This document shows, piece by piece, positions 1 through 7,916 of a stretch of DNA of 64,000 nucleotides; the stretch's first letter is position 1, and every line of letters begins with the position of its first letter. Source of the stretch: an uncultured Treponema sp. (GTDB lineage Bacteria; Spirochaetota; Spirochaetia; Treponematales; Treponemataceae). Position numbers and translations under genes: made by a program. The notes below the pieces were generated by a model. That model made no database searches. It saw nothing but the letters and a program-made list of their open reading frames with translations, and had not been told where the DNA came from. The stretch covers positions 1 to 64,000 of the forward strand of contig CAMOIE010000015.1 in NCBI GenBank assembly GCA_946615905.1, read 5' to 3'.

Positions 1-355
1 AAAAGCTAAAATATTGGTTGCGTAAACTGTCCAATAAAATGGGTTCAGTTCACTTCCGCAGTTCGGTAACCCTCATTCGTCCGCTCACGCTCCCGAACGG
101 CTCCGCCGCTGCTCCAGTCTGTGCGCATTTTCTCTTTCATCTTTCAGTCCGCCTGCCTAGCGGGAGATTTTAATATCACACGGATTTGTTCGTGGCTAAC
201 GCCACTCACCTTTTTCTATAGAAAGCTCCAAATCCAAGAATGCTCTCTTCTTCTAAATGCACCGCACTCTTAAAAAGAGCGAAGACCGTTGGGTCTGAGC
301 CAATCCGCGTGGCAACTTTTTTTTCATTTTTTTTCATTTTTCGTGATTTAACTTA
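1..355. other. Non-coding region left of the tRNA cluster
   Basis: No convincing gene is seen in this stretch. It holds a GC-rich block at about 60-125 with a short inverted repeat (GTTCGG/CCGAAC). It also has a T-rich tract at about 317-341 just upstream of the tRNA promoter, which could act as an UP-element. The short open frames here lack ribosome binding sites and protein character. Confidence 0.5.
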
Positions 356-385
356 TTGACACTTTCGGCAGTTATCTGTTAATAT
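356..385 (+). promoter_or_regulatory. Sigma-70-type promoter of the tRNA cluster
   Basis: A perfect -35 box TTGACA (356-361) is followed 18 nt later by TAATAT (380-385), or 17 nt later by TTAATA. tRNA-His begins 18 nt beyond. A T-rich tract lies immediately upstream. The six tRNAs that follow end at a strong terminator (1248-1280), so they are probably one transcript, although two gaps exceed 100 nt. Confidence 0.65.
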
Positions 386-403
386 TCCATTCGTCAGTTA
401 CAT

Positions 404-476
404 GGTGTCTGTAGCTCAGCGGTAGAGTTCCAGATTGTGGATCTGGCTGTCGTGGGTTCGAAACCCACCAGACACC
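404..476 (+). tRNA. tRNA-His (GTG)
   Basis: The cloverleaf is complete, with anticodon loop containing GTG and a canonical TTCGAAA T-loop. The extra 5' G (position -1, base 404) pairs with C73 (base 476), the identity element of bacterial tRNA-His. Acceptor pairs G1-C72 through G7-C66 are intact. A full CCA is not encoded. Confidence 0.96.
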
Positions 477-509
477 CATCCGCTCTGCAAGACGGCAACC
501 AGATGATAT

Positions 510-583
510 GCGTTCGTAGCTCAACTGGATAGAGCAATGGACTTCGAATCCGTAGGTTGCACGTTCGAGCCGTGTCGGACGCA
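510..583 (+). tRNA. tRNA-Arg (TCG)
   Basis: Acceptor stem GCGTTCG/CGGACGC has one wobble pair. The anticodon loop CTTCGAA gives TCG, which reads CGA-type arginine codons. T-stem GCACG/CGTGT surrounds the loop TTCGAGC. The discriminator is A583. CCA is not encoded. Confidence 0.94.
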
Positions 584-606
584 GATAACTTGACAAAAAA
601 AACAAC

Positions 607-679
607 GGGCGACTAGCTCAGCTGGTAGAGCAACAGACTCTTAATCTGTGGGTCCGGGGTTCGATCCCCCGGTCGCTCA
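607..679 (+). tRNA. tRNA-Lys (CTT)
   Basis: Acceptor GGGCGAC pairs with GTCGCTC with one G-T wobble. The anticodon loop CTCTTAA gives CTT for AAG lysine codons. The TTCGATC T-loop is canonical and the discriminator is A679. Confidence 0.95.
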
Positions 680-721
680 AGAAACGGACGGAAGAATGTT
701 TCACGCTGAAACAGCACACTT

Positions 722-801
722 GCGAGAGTGGTGAAATTGGCATACACGCTAGACTTAGGATCTAGTGCTTCGGCGTAAGGGTTCAAGTCCCTTCTCTCGC
801 A
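722..801 (+). tRNA. tRNA-Leu (TAG)
   Basis: Acceptor GCGAGAG/CTCTCGC is perfect. The anticodon loop CTTAGGA gives TAG. The variable arm is long, as expected for a class II tRNA, and the T-loop is TTCAAGT. Discriminator A801 is typical of leucine tRNAs. Confidence 0.93.
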
Positions 802-905
802 ATTCCAATTTATTTCGTAAATCTTTTGGTATATTTCAAACCTTTGAAACAGAAAAGATAGCCTTACGGGATATTTTGAAAAAGTAAGTGAATTTCTTGT
901 GTATG

Positions 906-943
906 ACGGATTGCGAGCGAATAAAATGAGCCGAGCAATCCGT
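906..943. repeat. Hairpin-forming repeat upstream of tRNA-Gly copy 1
   Basis: Arms ACGGATTGC and GCAATCCGT form a perfect 9-bp inverted repeat around a 20-nt spacer. A related imperfect version starting GACGGAATCC lies at about 1095-1136, before the second tRNA-Gly. No coding function is seen. Confidence 0.6.
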
Positions 944-945
944 TT

Positions 946-975
946 GCATAAATATTTGCTTGCAAATATTTATGC
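946..975. repeat. Perfect palindrome abutting tRNA-Gly copy 1
   Basis: Arms GCATAAATATTTGC (946-959) and GCAAATATTTATGC (962-975) are perfectly complementary with a 2-nt loop. The right arm runs into the first two bases of the mature tRNA, so the hairpin would end exactly at the RNase P cleavage region. Confidence 0.85.
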
Positions 976-1045
976 GGGAATAGCTCAGTGGTAGAGCGCC
1001 ACCTTGCCAAGGTGGATGTCGAGGGTCCAATTCCCTTTTCCCGCT
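974..1045 (+). tRNA. tRNA-Gly (GCC), copy 1
   Basis: Acceptor GCGGGAA/TTCCCGC is perfect and the anticodon loop CTTGCCA gives GCC. The T-loop reads TCCAATT instead of the usual TTCRA-type loop, so base 55 is C rather than T. The copy at 1167 is identical over all 72 nt, so this is unlikely to be an error. Confidence 0.93.
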
Positions 1046-1062
1046 CTAAGCCATATTTGTGG

Positions 1063-1077
1063 TTTTACGAAGTAAAA
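1063..1077. repeat. Short palindrome shared between the two tRNA-Gly spacers
   Basis: The palindrome TTTTACGAAGTAAAA occurs here and again as the core of the 1141-1167 palindrome. It lies between the two tRNA-Gly genes. Confidence 0.6.
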
Positions 1078-1140
1078 AGCAACTTCTAAAAAATGCGTGA
1101 CGGAATCCGAGTGAGCGTAGCGAATCGAGGATTGCGTTGG

Positions 1141-1167
1141 CAAAATTTTTACGAAGTAAAAATTTTG
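1141..1167. repeat. Perfect palindrome abutting tRNA-Gly copy 2
   Basis: Arms CAAAATTTTTAC and GTAAAAATTTTG (12 bp each, loop GAA) are perfect. The last base is the first base of the mature tRNA. The sequence differs from the palindrome before copy 1, but the position relative to the tRNA is nearly the same. Confidence 0.85.
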
Positions 1168-1238
1168 CGGGAATAGCTCAGTGGTAGAGCGCCACCTTGC
1201 CAAGGTGGATGTCGAGGGTCCAATTCCCTTTTCCCGCT
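1167..1238 (+). tRNA. tRNA-Gly (GCC), copy 2
   Basis: Identical to the copy at 974-1045, including the unusual TCCAATT T-loop. It is the last tRNA before the cluster terminator. Confidence 0.93.
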
Positions 1239-1247
1239 CTTCAACGG

Positions 1248-1280
1248 GCGATTTAGAGTAACTCTGAATCGCTTTTTTTT
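1248..1280 (+). terminator. Rho-independent terminator of the tRNA cluster
   Basis: Stem GCGATTTAGAG/CTCTGAATCGC has one mismatch and a TAA loop, and is followed by eight T. It separates the tRNA cluster from tig. Confidence 0.9.
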
Positions 1281-1324
1281 ACTCAAAATTTGATTTTACT
1301 AATTCAAATAGAAAGAGGTCTCAA

Positions 1325-2692
1325 GTGAAAATCACCAAAGAAATCAAACAGCTCGAAAAATCAGCTGCTCAGTTGACCGTTACAATCGCTAAAAAAGATG
1401 TCGCAGAAAACTACACGGTAACACTCGGAAAATATGTCAAACAGGTTCAGCTCCCCGGCTTCCGCAAGGGACACGTTCCGGCTTCAGTTTTGGAGCGCAA
1501 ATACGGCGAGCAGATTAAGATGGAAGCTGCCTCAGACCTTATCGACAAGGCTTTGAACGAAATCTTCGAGGACGAGAACGAAAAAGACAACCGTCCTCTT
1601 CCCTACGCACAGCCCCGCTTGGCTGGCGACAAAATGCCTGAATTCGACACATCAAAGGACTTCACATTCTCTGTGACTTATGACGTGTTCCCCAAAGTCA
1701 ATGTGACAGACGTAAAGGGAGTCTCAATCAAAGAACTCCAGTGCGAAATCACTGACAAAGACCTTGAAGAAGAACTCAAGGGAATTCAGGAGCGCAACGC
1801 AGTCGTAATCGACAGAAAAGACGAAGACAAGGCAGAGAAAGACAACATCGCCACAATCAACATCGTTGAAATCGGTGATGATGGAAAAGAAATCGCCTCA
1901 ACAAAACGCGACGGCTTTGTATTCACAATCGGCTCTGGCGAGAACACTTACGGAATCGATGACGACATCATCGGAATGAAAAAAGGCGACAAAAAAGAAG
2001 TCTCAAAGAAATACAAAAAAGACGACGCCAATCCCGACCACGCGGGAAAAACTGTAAAATACTCAGTAGAGCTCAAGGAGCTCAAGGCTCGTGATCTTCC
2101 AGCCCTCGATGACGACCTCGCTCAGGACGTGAACGAGAAATTCAAGACTCTTGACGACCTCAAGGCCGACATCAAGCGCAATCTTGAGAACCAGAAAAAC
2201 CAGAAAATCAAGCAGGAAAAGTCAAACGAACTTCTCTCAGCCTTGATTGAAAAATATCCATTCGAGATTCCAGCTTCAATGCTCGAGGCTGAGCTTCAGG
2301 GACGCTGGCAGATGATGGCCCGCCAGTTCGGCACGACTCCAGAGGAATTGGACAGAATGGTCGGTGCTTCAGGACAGTCAAAAGAGGCCATGCTCAAAGA
2401 ATGGACAGGCGACGCTGAGAAAATGCTCAAGAGCAGAATCATCGTTGACAACCTGATTACTTCACGCAACATCTCTGTGACTCCGGAAGAAATCGAAGAC
2501 CAGTACAAGAAAATGGCCGATGACAACGGACTTACAGTCGAGGAAGTCAAAAAGCACTACGCAGATGCCCGCGCAAAGGAATATTTGATTGACGATACAA
2601 AAGAGCAGAAACTTTACGAAGAGCTCTACAAGGAAGTCAAAGTTTCAAAGGGTGACAAACTTTCATTCGAAGATTTGATGAAACGCCAGTAA
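1325..2692 (+). CDS. tig: Trigger factor, ribosome-bound chaperone and prolyl isomerase
   Basis: A 455-residue protein of normal family length. The N-terminal ribosome-binding domain carries the signature GFRKGHVP near residue 46. A central FKBP-type PPIase segment and a long, Lys/Glu-rich helical C-terminal chaperone domain follow. Trigger factor binds near the ribosome exit tunnel and shields nascent chains. The start is GTG, chosen because AAAGAGG lies 7-8 nt upstream and the N-terminus begins the expected family sequence. A terminator follows at 2714. The neighbours clpP and clpX form the widespread tig-clpP-clpX arrangement, but the terminator and a separate -10 box suggest clpP also has its own promoter. 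Confidence 0.97.
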   Translation: MKITKEIKQLEKSAAQLTVTIAKKDVAENYTVTLGKYVKQVQLPGFRKGHVPASVLERKYGEQIKMEAASDLIDKALNEIFEDENEKDNRPLPYAQPRLAGDKMPEFDTSKDFTFSVTYDVFPKVNVTDVKGVSIKELQCEITDKDLEEELKGIQERNAVVIDRKDEDKAEKDNIATINIVEIGDDGKEIASTKRDGFVFTIGSGENTYGIDDDIIGMKKGDKKEVSKKYKKDDANPDHAGKTVKYSVELKELKARDLPALDDDLAQDVNEKFKTLDDLKADIKRNLENQKNQKIKQEKSNELLSALIEKYPFEIPASMLEAELQGRWQMMARQFGTTPEELDRMVGASGQSKEAMLKEWTGDAEKMLKSRIIVDNLITSRNISVTPEEIEDQYKKMADDNGLTVEEVKKHYADARAKEYLIDDTKEQKLYEELYKEVKVSKGDKLSFEDLMKRQ

Positions 2693-2713
2693 TCCTTGAT
2701 AACGGCAAAATAG

Positions 2714-2755
2714 CGGAATGTTGCCCTTTTTTATGGACACATTCCGTTTTTTTTT
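2714..2755 (+). terminator. Terminator after tig
   Basis: An 8-bp stem CGGAATGT/ACATTCCG with a 17-nt loop is followed directly by nine T. A possible -10 box TATAAT for clpP lies at 2769-2774, just beyond. Confidence 0.75.
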
Positions 2756-2812
2756 AGTATCTTTGTAGTATAATATAAAGAAGAAAAAAATCCCGGGAGG
2801 ATTTAAAAACAG

Positions 2813-3418
2813 ATGAACGAGCAGATGAACAACAACATCCCCTTTGTAATTGAAAAAAGCGGAAACGGCGAGCGTTCCTACGACATATTTTCACGCCTGT
2901 TAAAAGACAGAATCATCTTCGTTGACGGCGAGATTAACGACTACAACGCAGATTTGGTTGTGGCCCAGATTCTTTTCCTAGAGTCCGAAAGCCCTGAAAA
3001 AGACATCTCGATGTACATCAATTCTCCCGGAGGTTCCGTGACGGCGGGACTGGCCATCTATGACACAATGCAGTACGTAAAGTGCGACATTCAGACAATC
3101 TGCATGGGTCAGGCGGCTTCGATGGGTGCGATTCTGCTCGCAGGCGGAACAAAAGGCAAGCGCATAGCCCTTCCCTCTTCCCGCGTCATGATTCACCAGC
3201 CGGCAGGCGGAGTTCAGGGACAGGAATCTGACATTGCTGTTCAGGCAAAAGAAATCCTGCGCCTGAAAAAACTCTCAATCGACTATCTTGCGGAGAAGAC
3301 CGGTCACAAGGCGGAAGAAGTCGCAAAGGACATCGAGCGCGACTATTTTATGTCCGCAAAGGAAGCCCTCGACTATGGCATCATCGACAAAATCATGACC
3401 GCCCGTGGAAAAAACTAA
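2813..3418 (+). CDS. clpP: ATP-dependent Clp protease proteolytic subunit ClpP
   Basis: A 201-residue serine protease that forms the tetradecameric barrel fed by ClpX and, here, probably also ClpC. The catalytic triad is visible: Ser103 in GQAASMGA, His128 in MIHQP, and Asp177 in ERDYFM. Length is typical. The start follows GGGAGG, with a somewhat long 12-nt spacing; an internal ATG four codons later is possible. clpX lies 148 nt downstream, and clpC with its VGF loop is at 39-41.6 kb, so both partner unfoldases are encoded in the window. Confidence 0.97.
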   Translation: MNEQMNNNIPFVIEKSGNGERSYDIFSRLLKDRIIFVDGEINDYNADLVVAQILFLESESPEKDISMYINSPGGSVTAGLAIYDTMQYVKCDIQTICMGQAASMGAILLAGGTKGKRIALPSSRVMIHQPAGGVQGQESDIAVQAKEILRLKKLSIDYLAEKTGHKAEEVAKDIERDYFMSAKEALDYGIIDKIMTARGKN

Positions 3419-3423
3419 GAAGG

Positions 3424-3459
3424 CATGATAAAAATTACATCCGTGTAATTTTTATCATG
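3424..3459. repeat. Perfect 16-bp inverted repeat between clpP and clpX
   Basis: Arms CATGATAAAAATTACA and TGTAATTTTTATCATG are perfectly complementary around a TCCG tetraloop. No T-run follows, so it is more likely an mRNA-stabilising or processing hairpin than a terminator. A second weaker repeat, GCAGTTG/CAACTGC, follows at about 3461-3488. Confidence 0.8.
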
Positions 3460-3566
3460 GGCAGTTGCGTTCTAAAGCCCACAACTGCTATCCGCCCCAC
3501 GTTCGAAACTTCGTTACGAGTTCCATGGTGCGCGGCTGCCGCCGAGGCTTTATAAGGAGAATATAG

Positions 3567-4817
3567 ATGAGATTTCGTAACGATGTAGAATATTGTTCAT
3601 TTTGCGGAAAGCCGGCAGGTGAAGACAGAAGCCTTGTTGCCGCCCCTGGAAACAATATTTTTATCTGCGACAAGTGCATTGCAGTCTGCCAGTCAATCTT
3701 GGACCAGCAGCAGCACGCGGTCGCCCCGATTAATTTGAGCGAAGTGCCTACACCGAAAGACTTCAAAAAATACCTCGATGAATACGTAATCGGTCAGGAT
3801 TATGCAAAAAAAGCCCTTTCTGTGGCAGTTTACAACCACTACAAGAGAATGTCTTCTTTCAAAAACGCCGAGAGCGATGTGAAAATCGAAAAATCAAACA
3901 TTCTTTTGATGGGACCGACAGGAAGCGGAAAGACTCTGCTTGCAAAAACCCTGGCGGAAAAACTCAAGGTTCCATTCGCAATCGCTGACGCGACGACACT
4001 TACAGAAGCCGGCTACGTCGGTGAGGACGTTGAGAACGTCCTCTTGAAGCTGATTAACGCGGCTGACGGAAACATCCCGGCGGCGGAGAGAGGAATCATC
4101 TTTATCGATGAGATTGACAAGATTTCCCGCAAGAGCGAGAACACATCAATCACCCGCGATGTCTCAGGCGAAGGCGTTCAGCAGGCTTTGCTTAAAATCA
4201 TCGAGGGCACAAAAGCATCCGTTCCCCCGCAGGGAGGCCGCAAGCATCCAAATCAGGAGATGATTGAAATCGACACTTCAAATATTCTCTTCATTTTGGG
4301 CGGAGCTTTCGTCGGACTGGACAAAATCATCGAGCAGAGAATCGCATCCCACTCAATGGGATTCGGATCAAATGTCGGACAGATGAACGAAGTTGACCGC
4401 ATGGAACTGCTCAACAAATGCACCCCGGACGACCTTGTGAAGTTCGGAATCATTCCGGAGCTTATCGGCCGTATGCCAATCACAGTCGCCCTCAAAGAGC
4501 TTACCCGCGACGACCTTATCCGCATTCTCAAGGAGCCTAAAAACGCAATCACAAAGCAGATGCAGGCTTCATTCAAGATTGACGACATGGATTTGGACTT
4601 CAACGATGACGCGCTTGAGGAAATCGCAGACACAGCGATTAAGCAGAAGACAGGCGCGCGCGGCTTACGCTCAATCATCGAAAAGCTGCTGATGGACATG
4701 ATGTATGAAGTTCCATCAATCAAGGGAAAGAAACACTTGACCGTCACCAAGGACATGGTTCAGCACAAGGTTGAAATCCAGCCAGAGACACTTCTTGTTG
4801 ACCAAAAATCAGCGTAA
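3567..4817 (+). CDS. clpX: ATP-dependent Clp protease ATP-binding subunit ClpX
   Basis: A 416-residue AAA+ unfoldase. The N-terminal zinc-binding domain has Cys10, Cys13, Cys34 and Cys37. Walker A GPTGSGKT is at 116-123, Walker B is IIFIDE, and pore loops GYVGED and GGRKHP are present. The ClpP-docking loop reads MGF in place of the usual IGF. ClpX hexamers unfold tagged substrates and thread them into ClpP. AAGGAG lies upstream of the ATG with good spacing. The gene ends at a strong bidirectional terminator. Confidence 0.97.
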   Translation: MRFRNDVEYCSFCGKPAGEDRSLVAAPGNNIFICDKCIAVCQSILDQQQHAVAPINLSEVPTPKDFKKYLDEYVIGQDYAKKALSVAVYNHYKRMSSFKNAESDVKIEKSNILLMGPTGSGKTLLAKTLAEKLKVPFAIADATTLTEAGYVGEDVENVLLKLINAADGNIPAAERGIIFIDEIDKISRKSENTSITRDVSGEGVQQALLKIIEGTKASVPPQGGRKHPNQEMIEIDTSNILFILGGAFVGLDKIIEQRIASHSMGFGSNVGQMNEVDRMELLNKCTPDDLVKFGIIPELIGRMPITVALKELTRDDLIRILKEPKNAITKQMQASFKIDDMDLDFNDDALEEIADTAIKQKTGARGLRSIIEKLLMDMMYEVPSIKGKKHLTVTKDMVQHKVEIQPETLLVDQKSA

Positions 4818-4831
4818 GTTTTTTTACCCAT

Positions 4832-4869
4832 AAAAAAAGGGCTGTCTAACTAATTAGACAGCCCTTTTT
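4832..4869. terminator. Bidirectional terminator between clpX and the M18 peptidase gene
   Basis: An 11-bp perfect stem GGGCTGTCTAA/TTAGACAGCCC with loop CTAA is flanked by seven A on the left and five T on the right, so it works on both strands. The stem shares GGGCTGTCTAA with the left end of the repeat element at 35252. Confidence 0.9.
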
Positions 4870-4882
4870 GCGTTTTAAATGC

Positions 4883-6232
4883 CTACTCCAAAGTCAAGAA
4901 GTTTTTGTATGCTTCGTAGGCCTGGGTCAAGTCCTCTTTTGAAGTGATTTCCCAAGGGGCGTGCATACTCAAAACCGCAACTCCGGCATCAAGAACGTTC
5001 ATGCAGTATTTCGCGGCTAGGTAAGCGATTGTTCCGCCACCGCCCTGGTCTACGCGGCCAAGTTCGGCAAGCTGGTATTTTACGCCCGCTCCGTCCAAAA
5101 GCGCGCGGAGCTTTGCGATAAACTCAGGATTTGCGTCAGATGCGCCAGACTTTCCCCTGGAGCCTGTGTATTTGTTGAATACGATTCCGCCGCCGAGGTA
5201 AGAAGCGTTCTGGCTGTCAAAGAGGTCTCCGTTCATCGGATCAAAGGCCGCGTTGACATCGCTTGAGAGCATGTATGATGATGAAAGTGCGCGGCGCAAA
5301 GTCAAGTCAGAGTAACCTCCGTCCATTTTTGCGATTACCTCAGCCAAAGCGTTCTCAAAGAAGTGGCTTCCCATGCCGGTAGCACCGACAGAGCCGATTT
5401 CCTCCTTGTCGACACAGAGGCATACAGCCGTGCGTTTTCCACCCTTGTAGTCAAAAATAGCCTTGGCGGAAGTAAAGGCGCATGAGCGGTCGTCCTGTCC
5501 GTAGGCGAGGACAAGGGAGCGGTCAAAGCCCAAGTCACGGGCGCGGCCTGCAGGAACGACCTCAAGCTCTGCGGAAGTAAAGTCTTCCTCTGTGATTCCG
5601 TACTGGCTTTTCAAAAGGTCAAGGATTGCCTTCTTGGCCTTGTCCTTCTCCTTTTTCTCGCCGTCCTTTTTCTCGTCCTTTTTGGGCGGATTTTCTGAGC
5701 CGACAATCAAATCAAGGTTCTCGCCGGGAATAAAGTCAGCGGCATTTTCCTTCATCTGCTTCTGGGCAAGGTGGGGAAGAATGTCAGAAATGACGAAAAC
5801 AGGGTCGCCGTCATTTTCGCCGATGTTGATTTTCACAGTCTCGCCGTTTTTAAGGCAGACAACGCCGTGAATCGCAAGCGGCAGAGTGACCCACTGGTAT
5901 TTTTTGATTCCACCGTAGTAGTGGGTGTTCATGTAGACCAGGAATTCCTTTTCGTAAAGTGGATTTGACTTGATGTCAAGGCGGGGGGAATCTATGTGGG
6001 CGCCGAGAATGTTCATTCCCTTCTCAATCGGGTCAGAACCTGCGATAAAGAGGGCCACGGCCTTGTTCATGTGGGGAACGTAGATTTTATCCCCGGCCTT
6101 TATTGACTTTACGGAATTGACATCCTTGAATCCGCATTTTTCCGCAAGAGCGATGATTGATGAGGCACACTCACGCTCGGTCTTGCCGTTATCCAAAAAA
6201 TTCTTGTATTCCTTTATAAGCTCTTCGTTCAT
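4883..6232 (-). CDS. M18-family zinc aminopeptidase
   Basis: A 449-residue cytosolic metallo-aminopeptidase of the M18 (aspartyl aminopeptidase / aminopeptidase I) family. Metal-binding and catalytic motifs are present: GAHIDSPRLD with His79 and Asp81, YGQDDRSC, DKEEIGSVGATG, and C-terminal LSMHAPWE. It probably trims acidic or neutral N-terminal residues from peptides produced by Clp and other proteases. A Lys/Glu-rich insertion sits between the first motif and the catalytic core. The start at 6232 is preferred over the ATG at 6244 because GGAG lies 6 nt upstream of it and nothing resembling a ribosome binding site precedes the earlier ATG. Confidence 0.92.
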   Translation of the reverse strand: MNEELIKEYKNFLDNGKTERECASSIIALAEKCGFKDVNSVKSIKAGDKIYVPHMNKAVALFIAGSDPIEKGMNILGAHIDSPRLDIKSNPLYEKEFLVYMNTHYYGGIKKYQWVTLPLAIHGVVCLKNGETVKINIGENDGDPVFVISDILPHLAQKQMKENAADFIPGENLDLIVGSENPPKKDEKKDGEKKEKDKAKKAILDLLKSQYGITEEDFTSAELEVVPAGRARDLGFDRSLVLAYGQDDRSCAFTSAKAIFDYKGGKRTAVCLCVDKEEIGSVGATGMGSHFFENALAEVIAKMDGGYSDLTLRRALSSSYMLSSDVNAAFDPMNGDLFDSQNASYLGGGIVFNKYTGSRGKSGASDANPEFIAKLRALLDGAGVKYQLAELGRVDQGGGGTIAYLAAKYCMNVLDAGVAVLSMHAPWEITSKEDLTQAYEAYKNFLTLE

Positions 6233-6305
6233 AAAAATCTCCATTGAAAAGTATTTTAATGAAAAAAATCGCTTTGTTAAAGTAGAGGAGACCTATGATT
6301 TTACC

Positions 6306-7907
6306 CTAGTACTGGGCGTACATGAATACAGGATTTCCCGGAGAAAATGAAAGAGATAAAATCACCAGCAGGAGGGGAACATAATAAGCGGCCCACCTAA
6401 CGGCAATATTCTTTTTTTGAATTGCGGCATACAAATCCGTCCCCCGCTCTTTTATAACGCTGGTTACAAAAACAATGATGCAGCCAACCGCTATCAAGAC
6501 AAGCTGAGACTCGACATCACTGAAAGAACCGAAAATATCTTTTAGGTAAGCCTGCTCAAAAACAAGGGGATTATAAAAATCCGTAAAAGTCCGCTTCAAA
6601 TACAAAAAAGATTTTGGAACGTCAACTATGCGGTCAAAATATCCGCCGATATTCACAATGAAGAAAGTCCGCAGAATCTGCCAGACCCGCCAGCCGAAAG
6701 ACTTTGCATTGACGTGGAGTTGTCCGTTGATTTTCTCAAAAAGAGGCTTGAGCATGTCGCTGAAGGCTATCACAAGGCCGTTAAAGAGTCCCCAGAAAAC
6801 AAAGTGAAGTTCAGGGCCGTGCCAAATTCCCACAAGAAGAAAGACGATTATATTCGCAATTCCCGCCGGCAAAGTCCGCGCAAGATGGTTGCCCAAATGC
6901 TTTGAACACCATTTTCCGAGATTCTGCATTGCACGGGTCAGGGCGAAAGGAAAGAAAACGTAATCTTTCATCCAAAGTCCAAGCGAAATATGCCATCTCC
7001 GCCAAAAGTCTCCCAAAGTGGTTGAAAAATATGGCTGACGGAAGTTTTGCTGCATGTCCAGCCCGAACATTTTCGCAACGCCCATAACCATGTCGATTCC
7101 GCCGGAAAAATCAGCATACTGGTAAATCGCATAGGCTAAAATTCCAAGGGCGATCAAGCAGCCGGGAATATTAGTGTAGTCATGGTCCAAAATTGCAGAA
7201 ATCCGCTCGTAAAGCATGTCCGCAATGCAGTATTTTTTCATAGCCCCGAACAATAGGAGCAAGATTCCCTTTTTTATGTTCTCGAAGTCAAAAGAATGCC
7301 CAGTTTTCAACTGTGAGCCGAGTTTATCGTAGCGGTTAATCGGTCCCATGATAAGCTGGGGAAAAAATGAGATAAACATAAAATACCGGAGGAAATTCTT
7401 TTCGGCCTGATACTTTGAATTGTAGATGTCCATAAAATAGGCGACAGCTTGAAAAGTATAGAAGGAAATTCCCAGGGGTAGCAAAAGAGACCTGTTACCG
7501 GAAAAATAAAGAAAAGAAAGGTCAGCGGAAACTCTCGAATCGATAAAGGCGAAAATCGTGTTCCAGTATTTTAAATAGGCCAAAACCCCGACATTCACAA
7601 AGAGAACACCAGCAAGGACAAACCTCTTATGGGTCTTATTGCGGGCCTTTTCGATTTTGAAGTCCTCTTTTGAAAGGAGGGATTTTTTTGCCTTGAGCTT
7701 TTCGTTCATTCTAGAAACGAAAGCAGCTCCGGCAAAAGTGACGGCCGCAGTCAAAATGATGAAAAAGAAATTTGCAAACCCCGTAAAGGCATAGAAAACA
7801 ATGTTTGCGGCCAACAGCAAAACCCATTGGTATTTTTTAGGTGCCTTGTAGTAGCAAAACAGAGAAATCAAAAGAAAGAAGAAAAAAGAATAGCTTTTTA
7901 ACTGCAT
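6306..7907 (-). CDS. MBOAT-family O-acyltransferase, DltB-like
   Basis: A 533-residue polytopic membrane protein of the MBOAT family (DltB/AlgI/PatA type). The conserved FWRRWHISLG block with His306 and the catalytic WHG block with His363 are both present. Family members move an acyl or aminoacyl group across the membrane onto an extracytoplasmic polymer. It starts 9 nt after the SGNH-like gene at 7917, after AAGGAAA, so the two are cotranscribed as in many DltB-DltD or AlgI-AlgJ pairs. A DltA-like ligase and a DltC-like carrier lie just across the divergent intergenic region, which favours an aminoacyl donor over a plain acetyl donor. Confidence 0.88.
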   Translation of the reverse strand: MQLKSYSFFFFLLISLFCYYKAPKKYQWVLLLAANIVFYAFTGFANFFFIILTAAVTFAGAAFVSRMNEKLKAKKSLLSKEDFKIEKARNKTHKRFVLAGVLFVNVGVLAYLKYWNTIFAFIDSRVSADLSFLYFSGNRSLLLPLGISFYTFQAVAYFMDIYNSKYQAEKNFLRYFMFISFFPQLIMGPINRYDKLGSQLKTGHSFDFENIKKGILLLLFGAMKKYCIADMLYERISAILDHDYTNIPGCLIALGILAYAIYQYADFSGGIDMVMGVAKMFGLDMQQNFRQPYFSTTLGDFWRRWHISLGLWMKDYVFFPFALTRAMQNLGKWCSKHLGNHLARTLPAGIANIIVFLLVGIWHGPELHFVFWGLFNGLVIAFSDMLKPLFEKINGQLHVNAKSFGWRVWQILRTFFIVNIGGYFDRIVDVPKSFLYLKRTFTDFYNPLVFEQAYLKDIFGSFSDVESQLVLIAVGCIIVFVTSVIKERGTDLYAAIQKKNIAVRWAAYYVPLLLVILSLSFSPGNPVFMYAQY

Positions 7908-7916
7908 GAATTTTCC

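Noticed and set aside
372-1203. Short minus-strand frames across the tRNA cluster
   Set aside because: They cover tRNA genes; the apparent peptides are translations of tRNA sequence.
4253-4756. A 167-codon frame on the minus strand within clpX
   Set aside because: Ser/Ile-rich shadow of the conserved clpX reading frame; no start signals.
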